Shown piece after piece: positions 1 through 8,440 of a DNA stretch of 41,554 nt. A program made the position numbers and the translations under genes. Numbering within the stretch: the stretch's first letter is position 1; every line of letters begins with the position of its first letter. The notes below the pieces were generated by a model. The model searched no databases, had not been told where the DNA came from, and worked only from the letters and a program-made list of their open reading frames with translations. The stretch lies in contig JAURHS010000015.1 in NCBI GenBank assembly GCA_030833205.1, forward strand, positions 1 through 41,554, in the 5' to 3' direction. Source of the stretch: Prosthecobacter sp. (GTDB lineage Bacteria > Verrucomicrobiota > Verrucomicrobiia > Verrucomicrobiales > Verrucomicrobiaceae).

Positions 1-210
1 GCGACCTCGTGATGCAGCACAGAGGTCCGCCTGCCTCTTGGGGTCAGGCAATGCGCAACAGCGATTGGGCTTCCAGCTCACCGTTGTCCAGGAGGCCCAT
101 TGTATGCGCTGCCTGCCTCACGCCTCCGTTGCGTTGCCGCGCTGAGAAGTCAGCTCAACCCCGTCGGCTGAGAGCGGCGAGGCCAAGGCTGCAGGACACC
201 TCAAAGGACC
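1..210. other. Left edge, no supportable gene
   Basis: This stretch lies downstream of the minus-strand E2 gene. The frames I read through it are short, broken by stops and show no recognisable motif. It could hold the end of a neighbouring gene that lies outside the window, but nothing in it supports a call. Confidence 0.5.
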
Positions 211-1527
211 TCAAACGAGCATCAGGGCCGGGTTTTCGAGCAACTTGCGCACCTCTGCCAGGAAGGTGGCAGCCACAGCGCCATCCACCACGCGGTGGTC
301 GCCGCTGAGGCCAAGCCACAGGCGTTGACCAGCCACGATCTGGTCCTTCGGGCCGACAACAGGCACCTTGCGAATGCTGCCCACGGCAAGAATCGCCGCC
401 TGCGGCGGGTTGATGATGGCGGAGAACTGGTCAATGCCATAAGCCCCGAGGTTGGAGACCGTGATGGTGCCACCGGCATAGTCATCCGGGCTGAGCTTGC
501 GGTTCTTGGCCTTGCCGGCGAGGTCCTTCACGGCCGCACTGATCTCAGCCAGGGTCTTGCGCTCGGCCTGCTTGATCACCGGCGTCACCAAGCCTTCCTC
601 GACTGCAATGGCCACACTGAGGCCCACGGACTTGTACTTCACCACGCTGTCGCCATCCCAGGCGGCGTTGACGGCGGGCTGCAGTTGCGCGGCGCGCACC
701 ACTGCCTTGAGGATGAAGTCGTTCACCGTGTACTTCACGCCGTCAGTGGCCGTGGCATTGAGATGGGCGCGGAACTCCATGAGCGGCGCCGCGTCCACCT
801 CGACCTGCAAATAGAAATGCGGGATTTGCGTCTTGGAGGCCAGCAGGCGCTCGGCGATGACATTGCGCATGCCGCTGACCGGTTGACGCTCATCCTCAGG
901 GCCACAATGGGGCCGAATGCGTGGCGCAGCAGGCGCGGCGGCGGCAGCGCTGCCAGTCTGCGCCGCCTGCTCGACATCGGCACAGATCACACGCCCGCCA
1001 GGGCCAGTGCCCTGCACCCGTCCCAAATCCACACCGCGCTCCGCAGCGACTTTGCGGGCCAAGGGGCTGGCCTTGACGCGTGCGCCATTGGCGGCAGCGC
1101 CACGGCGCTGAGGCTGTGGGGCCTGGGGCAAACGCGGTCCTGCCGCAGCGGCGCGGGCCGCGGCACTGCCAGTGGCGCCAGTCGCGGAGCCACCGGCACC
1201 GGCCTGCGGCTTCTGCGGTGCGGCGGCGGCCACAGCGGCAGCACGGGCCTTTTCAATGATCTGATCCAAATCTGCGGGGGCGGATTCACCCTCCTCAAGC
1301 ACCACGGCAAGAGGCGCACCCAGCGGCGCTTTCTGCCCGCCTTGCACCAGGATGGAATGCAGCGTGCCCTCAAAGAAACAAGGCATCTCCATGGTGGCCT
1401 TGTCGGTTTCCACATCGGCAACACTTTGGCCTGTGGTCACCTTGTCGCCGGCCTTGACCAACCACTTGGCAATGGTGCCCTCGGTCATGGTGTCACTGAG
1501 CTTGGGCATTTCGATGATCTTGGGCAT
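211..1527 (-). CDS. pdhC: Pyruvate dehydrogenase complex E2 (dihydrolipoyl acetyltransferase)
   Basis: Core subunit of a 2-oxoacid dehydrogenase complex, moving the acetyl group from lipoamide to CoA in the cytoplasm. The 438-residue protein has one N-terminal lipoyl domain (about 1-80) with the lipoylation motif ETDKATME (lysine 43). A long Ala/Pro/Gly-rich linker follows, then an E3/E1-binding domain (about 151-187, with GTGPGGRV), then the catalytic domain (about 212-438) ending with the HxxxDG active-site motif at His411-Asp415. The start is placed at the ATG giving MPKIIEMPKL, because lipoyl domains of this class begin there; the longer open frame adds 47 unrelated residues. Divergent from the thioredoxin-like gene across 149 bp. 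E1 and E3 genes are not in the window. Pyruvate specificity rather than 2-oxoglutarate is inferred from the N-terminal sequence style. Confidence 0.95.
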   Translation of the reverse strand: MPKIIEMPKLSDTMTEGTIAKWLVKAGDKVTTGQSVADVETDKATMEMPCFFEGTLHSILVQGGQKAPLGAPLAVVLEEGESAPADLDQIIEKARAAAVAAAAPQKPQAGAGGSATGATGSAAARAAAAGPRLPQAPQPQRRGAAANGARVKASPLARKVAAERGVDLGRVQGTGPGGRVICADVEQAAQTGSAAAAAPAAPRIRPHCGPEDERQPVSGMRNVIAERLLASKTQIPHFYLQVEVDAAPLMEFRAHLNATATDGVKYTVNDFILKAVVRAAQLQPAVNAAWDGDSVVKYKSVGLSVAIAVEEGLVTPVIKQAERKTLAEISAAVKDLAGKAKNRKLSPDDYAGGTITVSNLGAYGIDQFSAIINPPQAAILAVGSIRKVPVVGPKDQIVAGQRLWLGLSGDHRVVDGAVAATFLAEVRKLLENPALMLV

Positions 1528-1676
1528 GGCAGGGAAATCGGGGAGGGGGTGCTCGAAGGCTGGGAAACTAGACGAGACCTGCGCCAGACTCAACCGAGAT
1601 TGCGACCCCCAAAATCGCAAGTCCAGGGGGGGATTGCCCCGTTTGACTCTCTCGGCCTCCACCACCACCCTTGACC

Positions 1677-2906
1677 ATGCCCCGATCCCTCCTGCCCCTG
1701 ATCTGCACCACGCTCGCCCTTGTCATTGGCCCCGGGGCCATGGCCGCTCAACCCACTGGCTTCAAGGCGCTTGAGATTGGGGCCCAAGCCCCGGACTTCC
1801 GCCTGCTCGGCATTGACGAGGAGTTTCACACCTTGGGGCAGTACCAGGCCAAACCCTGGCTAGTCATCGCCTTCATCAGCAACCACTGCCCCACCTCACA
1901 GGCCGCAGTGCCCAGGCTCAGGCAACTGGCCGCCGACTATGCCCCCCAAGGCCTGCAGGTCCTTGCCGTCAACCCCAACGACGCCGCCGCCCTGCGCCCC
2001 GAGGAATTGGGCTACAGTGCCCTCAACGACAGCTTCCCTGAGATGAAGCACTACGCCAAGCAGGCCGCCCTGCCCTTCCCCTACCTCTACGACGGCGAGA
2101 CGCAGGCCATGGCCAAGGCCTATGGCTGCGAGGCCACGCCACAGATTTTCATCTTTGACGCCAAGCGCCAACTTCGCTACCGCGGCCGCCTTGACGACTC
2201 ACGGCACGCCGACGCCAAGACCGTCACCCGCCACGATGCACGCCTGGCCTTGGACGCCCTGCTCGCCGGCAAACCCGCGGCGCAGCCCATCACCAGCCCC
2301 CATGGCTGTACCACCAAATGGATTGAAAAGCGCGTTGATGTGGCCGCTGCCCAAAAAGCCTGGCAGCAAACCCCCATTGAGGTTGAACTCATCGAAGCCG
2401 CAGGCGCAGCCAAACTGCGCGAGAACCACTCTCAGAAATATCGCCTGATCAACCTCTGGGCCACTTGGTGCGGCCCCTGTGTCGAGGAATTTCCGCAACT
2501 CGTGGCCACGGCTCGACGCTTCGCGCTGCGCGAGTTTGAATTGGTCACCATCAGCGTCAACGAGCCCTCGGAGATGGCCGAGGTGAAGGAATTTCTGCAG
2601 AAGCAACAAGCCGCCGTGCCCAAGCGCCTGCTGCCCAGCCTCAAGGCTGAGGGCCGCCGTGGCAACGCCTATGTCTTCGACAGCAAGGGCGCGCCCAATG
2701 GCGATGCCCTGTTTGCGGCGATGGGACCAGGGACTGAAGCCAGCGTGCCGCAGACCTTCCTCATCGCCCCTGGCGGCAAGGTGCTCTACCACTGCAACGG
2801 CGAAATCCACGGCGAGGAGTTGCGCGCCAAAATCCTCGGCATCCTGGGCACTCAACTCGAAGGCCCTGCCCAACCCCCAAGCGCCAAGACCAAGGGCAGC
2901 AAGTAA
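1677..2906 (+). CDS. Secreted two-domain thioredoxin-fold protein (redoxin plus TlpA-like)
   Basis: A 409-residue exported redox protein. Residues 1-24 look like a signal peptide ending AMAA. Domain 1 (about 30-190) is AhpC/TSA-like with a single cysteine in NHCPTSQ (Cys71), as in peroxiredoxin-like thioredoxin folds of this phylum. Domain 2 (about 215-395) is TlpA/ResA-like with the full active site WATWCGPC (Cys265 and Cys268) and a cis-proline site in SVPQTF. The family acts in periplasmic thiol-disulfide exchange, often cytochrome maturation; substrates here are unknown. The ATG at this position is preferred over an in-frame TTG six bases upstream, since it begins the positively charged n-region MPRS. 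The 3' end faces the isomerase gene across 31 bp. Confidence 0.85.
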   Translation: MPRSLLPLICTTLALVIGPGAMAAQPTGFKALEIGAQAPDFRLLGIDEEFHTLGQYQAKPWLVIAFISNHCPTSQAAVPRLRQLAADYAPQGLQVLAVNPNDAAALRPEELGYSALNDSFPEMKHYAKQAALPFPYLYDGETQAMAKAYGCEATPQIFIFDAKRQLRYRGRLDDSRHADAKTVTRHDARLALDALLAGKPAAQPITSPHGCTTKWIEKRVDVAAAQKAWQQTPIEVELIEAAGAAKLRENHSQKYRLINLWATWCGPCVEEFPQLVATARRFALREFELVTISVNEPSEMAEVKEFLQKQQAAVPKRLLPSLKAEGRRGNAYVFDSKGAPNGDALFAAMGPGTEASVPQTFLIAPGGKVLYHCNGEIHGEELRAKILGILGTQLEGPAQPPSAKTKGSK

Positions 2907-2937
2907 GGCCTTGCGCGGCTGAGATGGATTCGCGGGC

Positions 2938-4020
2938 TCAGGCCGATCTGAGGTGGCCTTTGAGCCAGGTCATGCTGCGCTCCAATTCACCCTTTTGATA
3001 GGCAATCTCTGAGGCCTTGCGCTGCTCGCCCTCGGCGGCCTTGAAGGTGGGGATGGGCTTGCCTCGGCGCGTGAACTCCACCCAGGCCTTGAAGCCGGCA
3101 CTGTCGCGATACTTGGCGAAGGGCTTCCAAAACTCCTCGCTGCGCCAAGGCAGGGGCTTGGCGAAGCCAGAGATGGTTTCCACCTGCAGGGGCACGCCTG
3201 GCGCCAGTTGCGCGAAGCGCTTGGCATAGGCGGCAAAGTCCACCAGGCCCTCGCCCACTGCCGTCCATTGAATCACCGCGCCCTGCTCGTCCTCCCAGGC
3301 CATGCTGTCGCGCACGCTGGAGCAAAGCGTCAGCGGCCCAAGCACCTCGAGATGAGCCATGGGCTCTTCAAGGGCCCAGACCGCATTGCCGGGGTCAATG
3401 TTGACGCCGACATAGCTCTTGCCAGCGGATTCCACCAGACTCTTGAGCTCGTGGCTCTGCATGTCACCGGCGTGATTTTCCAACGCAATCTTCACCCCCT
3501 GCGCCTCGGCATGCGCACGGCATTGCACCAACACCTTGAGCGTCTCCTCCATGTGCTTCTCGATGCCGCCATCGCTGCTGCGATCCTTCTGGTTGCCCAG
3601 ATAACAACGCGCCACCGGCGATCCCAGCGCCTTGGCCAGATCAATGGTCAGCTTCAGGGTTTGCTCAGGTGTGCCATGCACAGGCTTCCAGGTGTTGGAG
3701 GTCGGGCAGACGCTGCCAGTGCCCACATAGAGGGCAAGCCCCGCGCGCTGCGCCTGTTCGCGCAGGCCCTTGAGGTAGGCCGGTTCAAAGGACTCAAACA
3801 CCCCAAGCTCGGAGAGGAAACAGGTGTCCAACTTCAGGCTGGCCGCATACTCAATGTACTGCGCCGCCTTCCAACCCGTGGCTCGCACGGCAAAGTGATC
3901 CAAGCCAAGTTTCAAATCAGTGGTTGCTGCACCAAACGACGAGCGCAGGGACAAGGCCGCGGGCATGGCCGCCATGGCTTGGGCGAGAACGTGGCGGCGG
4001 GAGAGCTTGGAGGAAGACAT
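2938..4020 (-). CDS. Secreted sugar phosphate isomerase/epimerase-like TIM barrel
   Basis: A 360-residue protein of the xylose isomerase-like TIM-barrel superfamily (AP endonuclease 2 fold). The N-terminus MSSSKLSRRHVLAQ followed by an Ala-rich hydrophobic stretch looks like a Tat signal, so it probably acts outside the cytoplasm. Metal-ligand-like segments are visible: LENHAGD in mid-barrel, NIDPGN, and LQVETISG near the end. Families of this type isomerise or epimerise sugars or inositols, but the substrate cannot be read here. The start is the ATG just before the Tat-like segment, 30 bases inside the longest frame. The product downstream on the same strand is none; menB lies upstream at 137 bp. 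Confidence 0.8.
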   Translation of the reverse strand: MSSSKLSRRHVLAQAMAAMPAALSLRSSFGAATTDLKLGLDHFAVRATGWKAAQYIEYAASLKLDTCFLSELGVFESFEPAYLKGLREQAQRAGLALYVGTGSVCPTSNTWKPVHGTPEQTLKLTIDLAKALGSPVARCYLGNQKDRSSDGGIEKHMEETLKVLVQCRAHAEAQGVKIALENHAGDMQSHELKSLVESAGKSYVGVNIDPGNAVWALEEPMAHLEVLGPLTLCSSVRDSMAWEDEQGAVIQWTAVGEGLVDFAAYAKRFAQLAPGVPLQVETISGFAKPLPWRSEEFWKPFAKYRDSAGFKAWVEFTRRGKPIPTFKAAEGEQRKASEIAYQKGELERSMTWLKGHLRSA

Positions 4021-4157
4021 GACAAATCGTGAAGTGGAGTGGCCGCACACAGGCGGCGTTGATCAAGCTTGTGCCGCAGCGCGGGCAGAGGCAAGGAAAG
4101 ACTTCGCCGCTGGAATGGGGCTGGATTGCTCAGGCAGACGAGCCTCTGCTCGAGGAT

Positions 4158-4970
4158 TCAGGGCACGCGGGGGAACTTGCGGAAGTTGGGGCGGCGCTTT
4201 TCCACAAAGGCGTTTTTGCCCTCCTTGGCCTCCTCGGACATGTAGTAAAGCAGGGTGGCATTGCCAGCCAAATCCAGCAGGCCCATCTGCCCGTCGCAAT
4301 CGGCATTGAGCGCGGCTTTCAGGCAGCGCAAAGCCAGGGGGCTATGCTCAAGCATCTCGCGGCACCAGCGCAGGGTTTCCGCCTCAAGCTCAGCCAGTGG
4401 CACCACCGCATTGACCAGGCCCATCTCCAAGGCCTGGGCCGCGTCGTATTGCCGGCAAAGGAACCAGATCTCGCGGGCCTTTTTCTGGCCCACGATGCGG
4501 GCCAGGTAACTGCTGCCCAAGCCGCCATCAAAGCTGCCCACCTTTGGCCCGGTCTGGCCAAAGCGGGCATTGTCTGCGGCAATGGTCAGGTCACAAACCA
4601 CATGCAACACATGGCCACCGCCAATGGCGTAACCGGCCACCATGGCCACCACGGGCTTGGGCAGGCTGCGAATCTTGCGCTGCACATCGAGGATGTTGAG
4701 GCGGGGCACCCCGTCGCTGCCCACATACCCGGCATGGCCGCGCACCTTCTGATCGCCACCGCTGCAGAAGGCCTTGTCGCCCTCGCCACAGAGAATGATC
4801 ACCCCGACCTCAGGGTCTTCGTGCAGCATCTCCAGTGCCTGCAGCATTTCCTTGACGGTCTGCGGCCGGAAGGCGTTGCGCACCTCGGGGCGGTTGATGG
4901 TCAGCTTGCCAATCCCGTCCTGGGTTTTTTCAAGCTTGATGTCCTTGAACGAAGCGATGGAAGTCCACAT
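4158..4970 (-). CDS. menB: 1,4-dihydroxy-2-naphthoyl-CoA synthase
   Basis: Crotonase-fold enzyme that closes the second ring of menaquinone by converting o-succinylbenzoyl-CoA to dihydroxynaphthoyl-CoA. The 270-residue protein keeps family-specific segments: [11 protein letters not shown], the oxyanion-hole region [28 protein letters not shown], and a C-terminal tail with [14 protein letters not shown] then RRPNFRKFP that separates MenB from ordinary enoyl-CoA hydratases. Length is typical. It shows the organism makes menaquinone by the classical o-succinylbenzoate route rather than the futalosine route. No other men gene is in the window. It sits 113 bp after the kinase gene on the same strand. 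Its mRNA leader has no Shine-Dalgarno sequence. Confidence 0.95.
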   Translation of the reverse strand: MWTSIASFKDIKLEKTQDGIGKLTINRPEVRNAFRPQTVKEMLQALEMLHEDPEVGVIILCGEGDKAFCSGGDQKVRGHAGYVGSDGVPRLNILDVQRKIRSLPKPVVAMVAGYAIGGGHVLHVVCDLTIAADNARFGQTGPKVGSFDGGLGSSYLARIVGQKKAREIWFLCRQYDAAQALEMGLVNAVVPLAELEAETLRWCREMLEHSPLALRCLKAALNADCDGQMGLLDLAGNATLLYYMSEEAKEGKNAFVEKRRPNFRKFPRVP

Positions 4971-5083
4971 GAGAAGAATCGGTTGAATGAGGCCACCCAG
5001 TTACGCGCCAAGTCCGCACCTGGTCGCGGTCGCCTCGCCGACGACCGCAGCTCAGGCCCTGGGGCAGCATCAGCGAGGCGGAC

Positions 5084-5998
5084 TTAGAAGCGGGTGTAGG
5101 CCTGCAACTCGCCCAGACGCGCCGCGATCTCAGCGGCCGTGACACGCTGCAGACGATGGGTGCTGAAAGCCTCGCAGGTGAAGCTTGCCGTCACGCTGCC
5201 GTGAACCACGGCCTGGCGCAGATCGGCAAAGGTGGGCTGATGCAGGCCGCGCGCGGCCAACCAACCCGCCATTCCACCGAGAAAACTGTCGCCGGCGCCA
5301 GTGGGGTCAAACACGCTCTCCAGCGGGTAGGCCGAGCAGGCGAAGAATTGCTCCGGCCGCTCGCCAAACAAATAACTGCCATGCTCACCGCGCTTGATGA
5401 CCACATAACGCGGGCCCTTGGCCAGCAGGCGGCGGCCAGCTTCAATCAAGTTGCCGGTGCCGGCAAACTCGCGGGCCTCGCCGTCATTGATCACCAACAA
5501 ATCCACACGCTTGAGGACCTCATTGAGACGGGCCTGCGCAATGTTGATCCAAAGATCCATCGTGTCTGCGGCCACGAAGCTTGCGCCTTGGAGTTGGTCG
5601 AGGGTCTGAATCTGATTGTCCGGACTCATGTTGGCCAACACCGCAATCTTGGCGGCGGCCGCTGCGGCAGGCAACTTGGGCACCCAGTTCTCGAGCACAT
5701 TGATGCCCACCGAATGCGTGGTGCGGCTGTTCATGTCGTTGTGGTACTCGCCGCTCCAGGTGAAGCTGGCGCCACTGCTGCGCTCCAGGCCCTCAAGGCG
5801 AATGCCCTTGCTCTCCAGCAAACTGAGGTGCGCATGCGGGAAGTCATGGCCAATGATGCCCACCAAGTGCACTTCATCGCAGAACAGGCCAGCCGCCAAG
5901 GCAGCATAAGAGGCGCTGCCGCCCAACAGGTTTTGCTGGGAGTCGTGCGGAGTTTTGACATGGTCCAGGGCAACGGAACCGGCGATCATCACAGACAT
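5084..5998 (-). CDS. PfkB-family carbohydrate or nucleoside kinase
   Basis: ATP-dependent small-molecule kinase of the ribokinase/PfkB family, 304 residues, cytoplasmic. The N-terminal glycine-rich substrate site is LLGGSASYAA (about 24-33), and the C-terminal signature is DPTGAGDSFLGG with catalytic base Asp237. The ATP site VIKRGEHGSY lies near 200-209. A lid segment with NDMNSRTTH (about 87-95) is present. The exact substrate (sugar, adenosine or inositol) cannot be read. The start ATG is preceded in the mRNA by a strongly C-rich leader with no Shine-Dalgarno sequence. Context is neutral: menB follows, and a secreted esterase gene ends 188 bp upstream. Confidence 0.9.
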   Translation of the reverse strand: MSVMIAGSVALDHVKTPHDSQQNLLGGSASYAALAAGLFCDEVHLVGIIGHDFPHAHLSLLESKGIRLEGLERSSGASFTWSGEYHNDMNSRTTHSVGINVLENWVPKLPAAAAAAKIAVLANMSPDNQIQTLDQLQGASFVAADTMDLWINIAQARLNEVLKRVDLLVINDGEAREFAGTGNLIEAGRRLLAKGPRYVVIKRGEHGSYLFGERPEQFFACSAYPLESVFDPTGAGDSFLGGMAGWLAARGLHQPTFADLRQAVVHGSVTASFTCEAFSTHRLQRVTAAEIAARLGELQAYTRF

Positions 5999-6001
5999 GG
6001 T

Positions 6002-6030
6002 GGGCAGTGGGGTAGGGTTGGGGTCAGGGG
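6002..6030 (+). promoter_or_regulatory. G-tract cluster (possible G-quadruplex) next to the kinase start
   Basis: Five runs of three or four G lie within 29 bases on the plus strand (6002-6004, 6009-6012, 6015-6017, 6020-6023, 6027-6030), separated by 2-4 bases. This fits the usual intramolecular quadruplex pattern on the template strand of the minus-strand kinase gene. The mRNA leader is therefore C-rich. It may simply reflect the C/A-rich leaders seen across the window. Confidence 0.4.
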
Positions 6031-6186
6031 CAACAAGACGCCACAGGCCTGAGACAAGGGCGCTGCCCCTGCCTTACAGGCCGCGTTGCGCGCTGTCAAT
6101 GCAGAGCGCTGAGAGCCAAGCCCTCGGGCTCATGGCCCAACCATGACCCAAGCCCGGGCCGCCGCCATGACCGCAGCCACCCATCC

Positions 6187-7401
6187 TCAGCGACGCAACT
6201 GAAGATCCAAGGGCTTGCCCTCGCTCAAATCCACCCAGGCAGGCCCGCTTCCTGGAGTCAGTTCCTCCGTGGTCACCGTGCCGTCCGCAGTCTGCAGGCC
6301 GTCAATGTCCGCAGCGCTGTAACTCAGGCGCAGACGCACCCTGCCGCGCACCGGACCCAGGGCCTCATCGAGCGAGAAGCTGCCACGCATCACCCGCGCA
6401 CAGGCCAGGGGCTGGGACTCGTCCTCTGGCAGGAAGACCACACTGCCCCAGCTCACCGGCTTGCCGTTGATGCTCATGCGGCCCTTGATCGCCGTGCGCG
6501 GCGCGGGCTTTAAAAAACCCTGCGCACGCAGCCAATCGCGCAAATGCCCGCTCCAACTGCCCAGGACAGGATCGCCCAAAAACAGGCCCACCCCGTGCGG
6601 GCCGGGGCGGTAACTGTGCAACTCCGCCGGCACGCCGTTTTTGCGACAGGCCAAGTAGAAGGCCACGGCGTTTTCTGCGGGCACCACCTTGTCCTCATCG
6701 GTCTGAAACAAAAAGATCGGCGGGGTCTGCGGCGTGACGCGGCGCTCGGTGCTGACCTGGGCGGCCAGGGCATCGTCATTGGCGCGCGGCCCCAGCAGAT
6801 TGCGCCTCGAGCCATCGTGCCGCCAAGGCTCGATCATCGAGATCACCGCATAAGTGGGCGCGGCCACATCGGGGCGCGCGCTCTGGGCATCAATCTCATC
6901 GTGAGTCATGCCCTCGGGCTTCTCGTCAAACAGCGTGGCCGCCATCGAGCAGAGGTGGCCGCCGGCAGAAAAGCCGATGATGCCCACGCGCTTGGGATCA
7001 ATCTTGAGTTCTCCAGCGCGGGCGCGCACCAGCCGAATGGCGCGCTGCACATCCATCAACTGAACGGGATAATGGTAGCCCTGGCTGCCCAGACGATAGT
7101 GCAGCACCACGGCAGTGATGCCCAGGCCATTGAACCACTTGGCCACCTGCGTGCCCTCGTGATCGCTGGCCAAGCCGCCGTAGCCGCCACCCGGGCAGAC
7201 CACGAAGGCAGCCCCGTTGGCGCGGGCCGGATCGGCGCGGTGCACCAGCACAAAGGGCTGGTCCTTGGGCTCCTTGCCCTTGGCCAGCGGCGCGCCCTGA
7301 GCCCAGAGCGGCCATGAAGAGGGTTCATCGCCAAGCAGGGGCGCGGCAGAGACGGCCGCCAACAGCAGGCCAAGAAGGGGCAAAGAAAACTTGTGAGTCA
7401 T
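6187..7401 (-). CDS. Secreted acetyl-esterase-like alpha/beta hydrolase with C-terminal beta-sandwich
   Basis: A 404-residue exported esterase of the BD-FAE/acetyl xylan esterase-like group. A signal peptide (about 1-24) precedes the alpha/beta hydrolase domain (about 27-295). The oxyanion-hole segment is CPGGGYGGL; the nucleophile elbow GFSAGG has Ser145; the probable acid is Asp235 or Asp237 in QTDEDKVVP; and His269 sits in GPHGVG. Such enzymes remove acetyl or related groups from plant or algal polysaccharides. An extra domain of about 100 residues (305-404), beginning GRMSINGKPVSWGSVVFLP, resembles the transthyretin-like or carboxypeptidase-regulatory sandwich often seen alone in planctomycete and verrucomicrobial lipoproteins. 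Divergent from the isomerase gene across 74 bp, which may share a promoter region. Confidence 0.85.
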   Translation of the reverse strand: MTHKFSLPLLGLLLAAVSAAPLLGDEPSSWPLWAQGAPLAKGKEPKDQPFVLVHRADPARANGAAFVVCPGGGYGGLASDHEGTQVAKWFNGLGITAVVLHYRLGSQGYHYPVQLMDVQRAIRLVRARAGELKIDPKRVGIIGFSAGGHLCSMAATLFDEKPEGMTHDEIDAQSARPDVAAPTYAVISMIEPWRHDGSRRNLLGPRANDDALAAQVSTERRVTPQTPPIFLFQTDEDKVVPAENAVAFYLACRKNGVPAELHSYRPGPHGVGLFLGDPVLGSWSGHLRDWLRAQGFLKPAPRTAIKGRMSINGKPVSWGSVVFLPEDESQPLACARVMRGSFSLDEALGPVRGRVRLRLSYSAADIDGLQTADGTVTTEELTPGSGPAWVDLSEGKPLDLQLRR

Positions 7402-7475
7402 GGCAGGAACCTGTTAATCCAGAGCTTCAAAGAGCGTTGACTACCCTTCCTTTCAACCAACCTGTACCCCTCCCC

Positions 7476-8390
7476 ATGATTTCCCGTCGCCACTGGCTGG
7501 GCAGCGCCCTTGCTGCCGTGGGCAGCTCTTCCCTGAGCGCCATCGAGCCCATCGCCCGTCCCGGCCAAAGCCGCATGCAACTTGGCCTGGCCGCCTACAG
7601 CTTCCGCGAGTTCTTCCAGTGGAGCCGCGACAAGCAAAACGCCCCGCGCGAGGGCCACAAGCCCTGGAGCATGATCGACTTCATCGACTGGTGCGCCGAC
7701 CACCATGTGCCCGGAGCCGAGCTGACCAGTTACTTCTTCCCGCCACAGGTCAGCCGCGAGTTCTTGCTCGAGGTGCGCCGCCGCGCCTACCTGCGCGGTG
7801 TGCAGATCAGCGGCACGGCCGTGGGCAACAACTTCGCCATGGCCAAGGGCGAGGCCTGGCGCCGTGAGATCGACTATGTCAAGCAATGGATCGAGCATGC
7901 CGCGCTGATGGGCGCCCCGCACATCCGCGTCTTTGCCGGGCCCAAGCCCAAGGCCCTAAGCCTGGAGCAGGCCATGGCCAACTGCCAGGAGGCCTATCAG
8001 GAGTGCCTGGATCACGCCGCGAAGTTTGGCGTGTTTCTGGGCCTGGAAAATCATGGTGGCATCGTTGAGAAGCCCGATGAACTCGTCGCCCTGGTGCGCA
8101 GCGCCAAGAGCCCCTGGGCCGGCATCAATCTCGACAGCGGCAACTTCCACACTGCCGACCCCTACGGCGATCTGGCCAAGATCGCGCCCTACGCCGTCAA
8201 TGTGCAGCTGAAGATGGAAATGCGCCCCGAGGGCAGCAAGCAACCACAGGCCGCGGATGTGCCCCGCCTGCTCAAACTTCTGCGCGAGGCCAACTATCAA
8301 GGATGGTTCACCCTGGAGTATGAAGTCAAGGCAGACCCCTTCGCCGAGGTGCCAAAAATCCTCGACATGCTGCGCCCGCTGCTCGCCTGA
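7476..8390 (+). CDS. Secreted sugar phosphate isomerase/epimerase-like TIM barrel
   Basis: A 304-residue TIM-barrel protein of the same superfamily as the product at 2938-4020, but clearly different in sequence. MISRRHWLGSALAAVGS is a Tat-like signal. Probable metal ligands lie in LENHGG, NLDSGNFH and, near the end, LEYEVK. The start is the ATG opening the Tat-like segment; the longest frame adds 54 residues without any signal and overlaps the divergent esterase promoter region. The MFS transporter gene follows after 50 bp on the same strand, so the two probably form a sugar-modification and uptake pair. Substrate unknown. Confidence 0.85.
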   Translation: MISRRHWLGSALAAVGSSSLSAIEPIARPGQSRMQLGLAAYSFREFFQWSRDKQNAPREGHKPWSMIDFIDWCADHHVPGAELTSYFFPPQVSREFLLEVRRRAYLRGVQISGTAVGNNFAMAKGEAWRREIDYVKQWIEHAALMGAPHIRVFAGPKPKALSLEQAMANCQEAYQECLDHAAKFGVFLGLENHGGIVEKPDELVALVRSAKSPWAGINLDSGNFHTADPYGDLAKIAPYAVNVQLKMEMRPEGSKQPQAADVPRLLKLLREANYQGWFTLEYEVKADPFAEVPKILDMLRPLLA

Positions 8391-8440
8391 ACGGACAGCT
8401 TTAACCCCAGGCAACAACCCCAACCCATTCCCCTGATTCC

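Noticed and set aside
9..308. 99-codon plus-strand frame at the left edge
   Set aside because: It overlaps the 3' end of the E2 gene, is Arg/Pro-rich without motifs and looks like a high-GC chance frame.
1671..1676. TTG start for the thioredoxin-like gene
   Set aside because: The ATG two codons later gives an equally good signal peptide and a common start codon.
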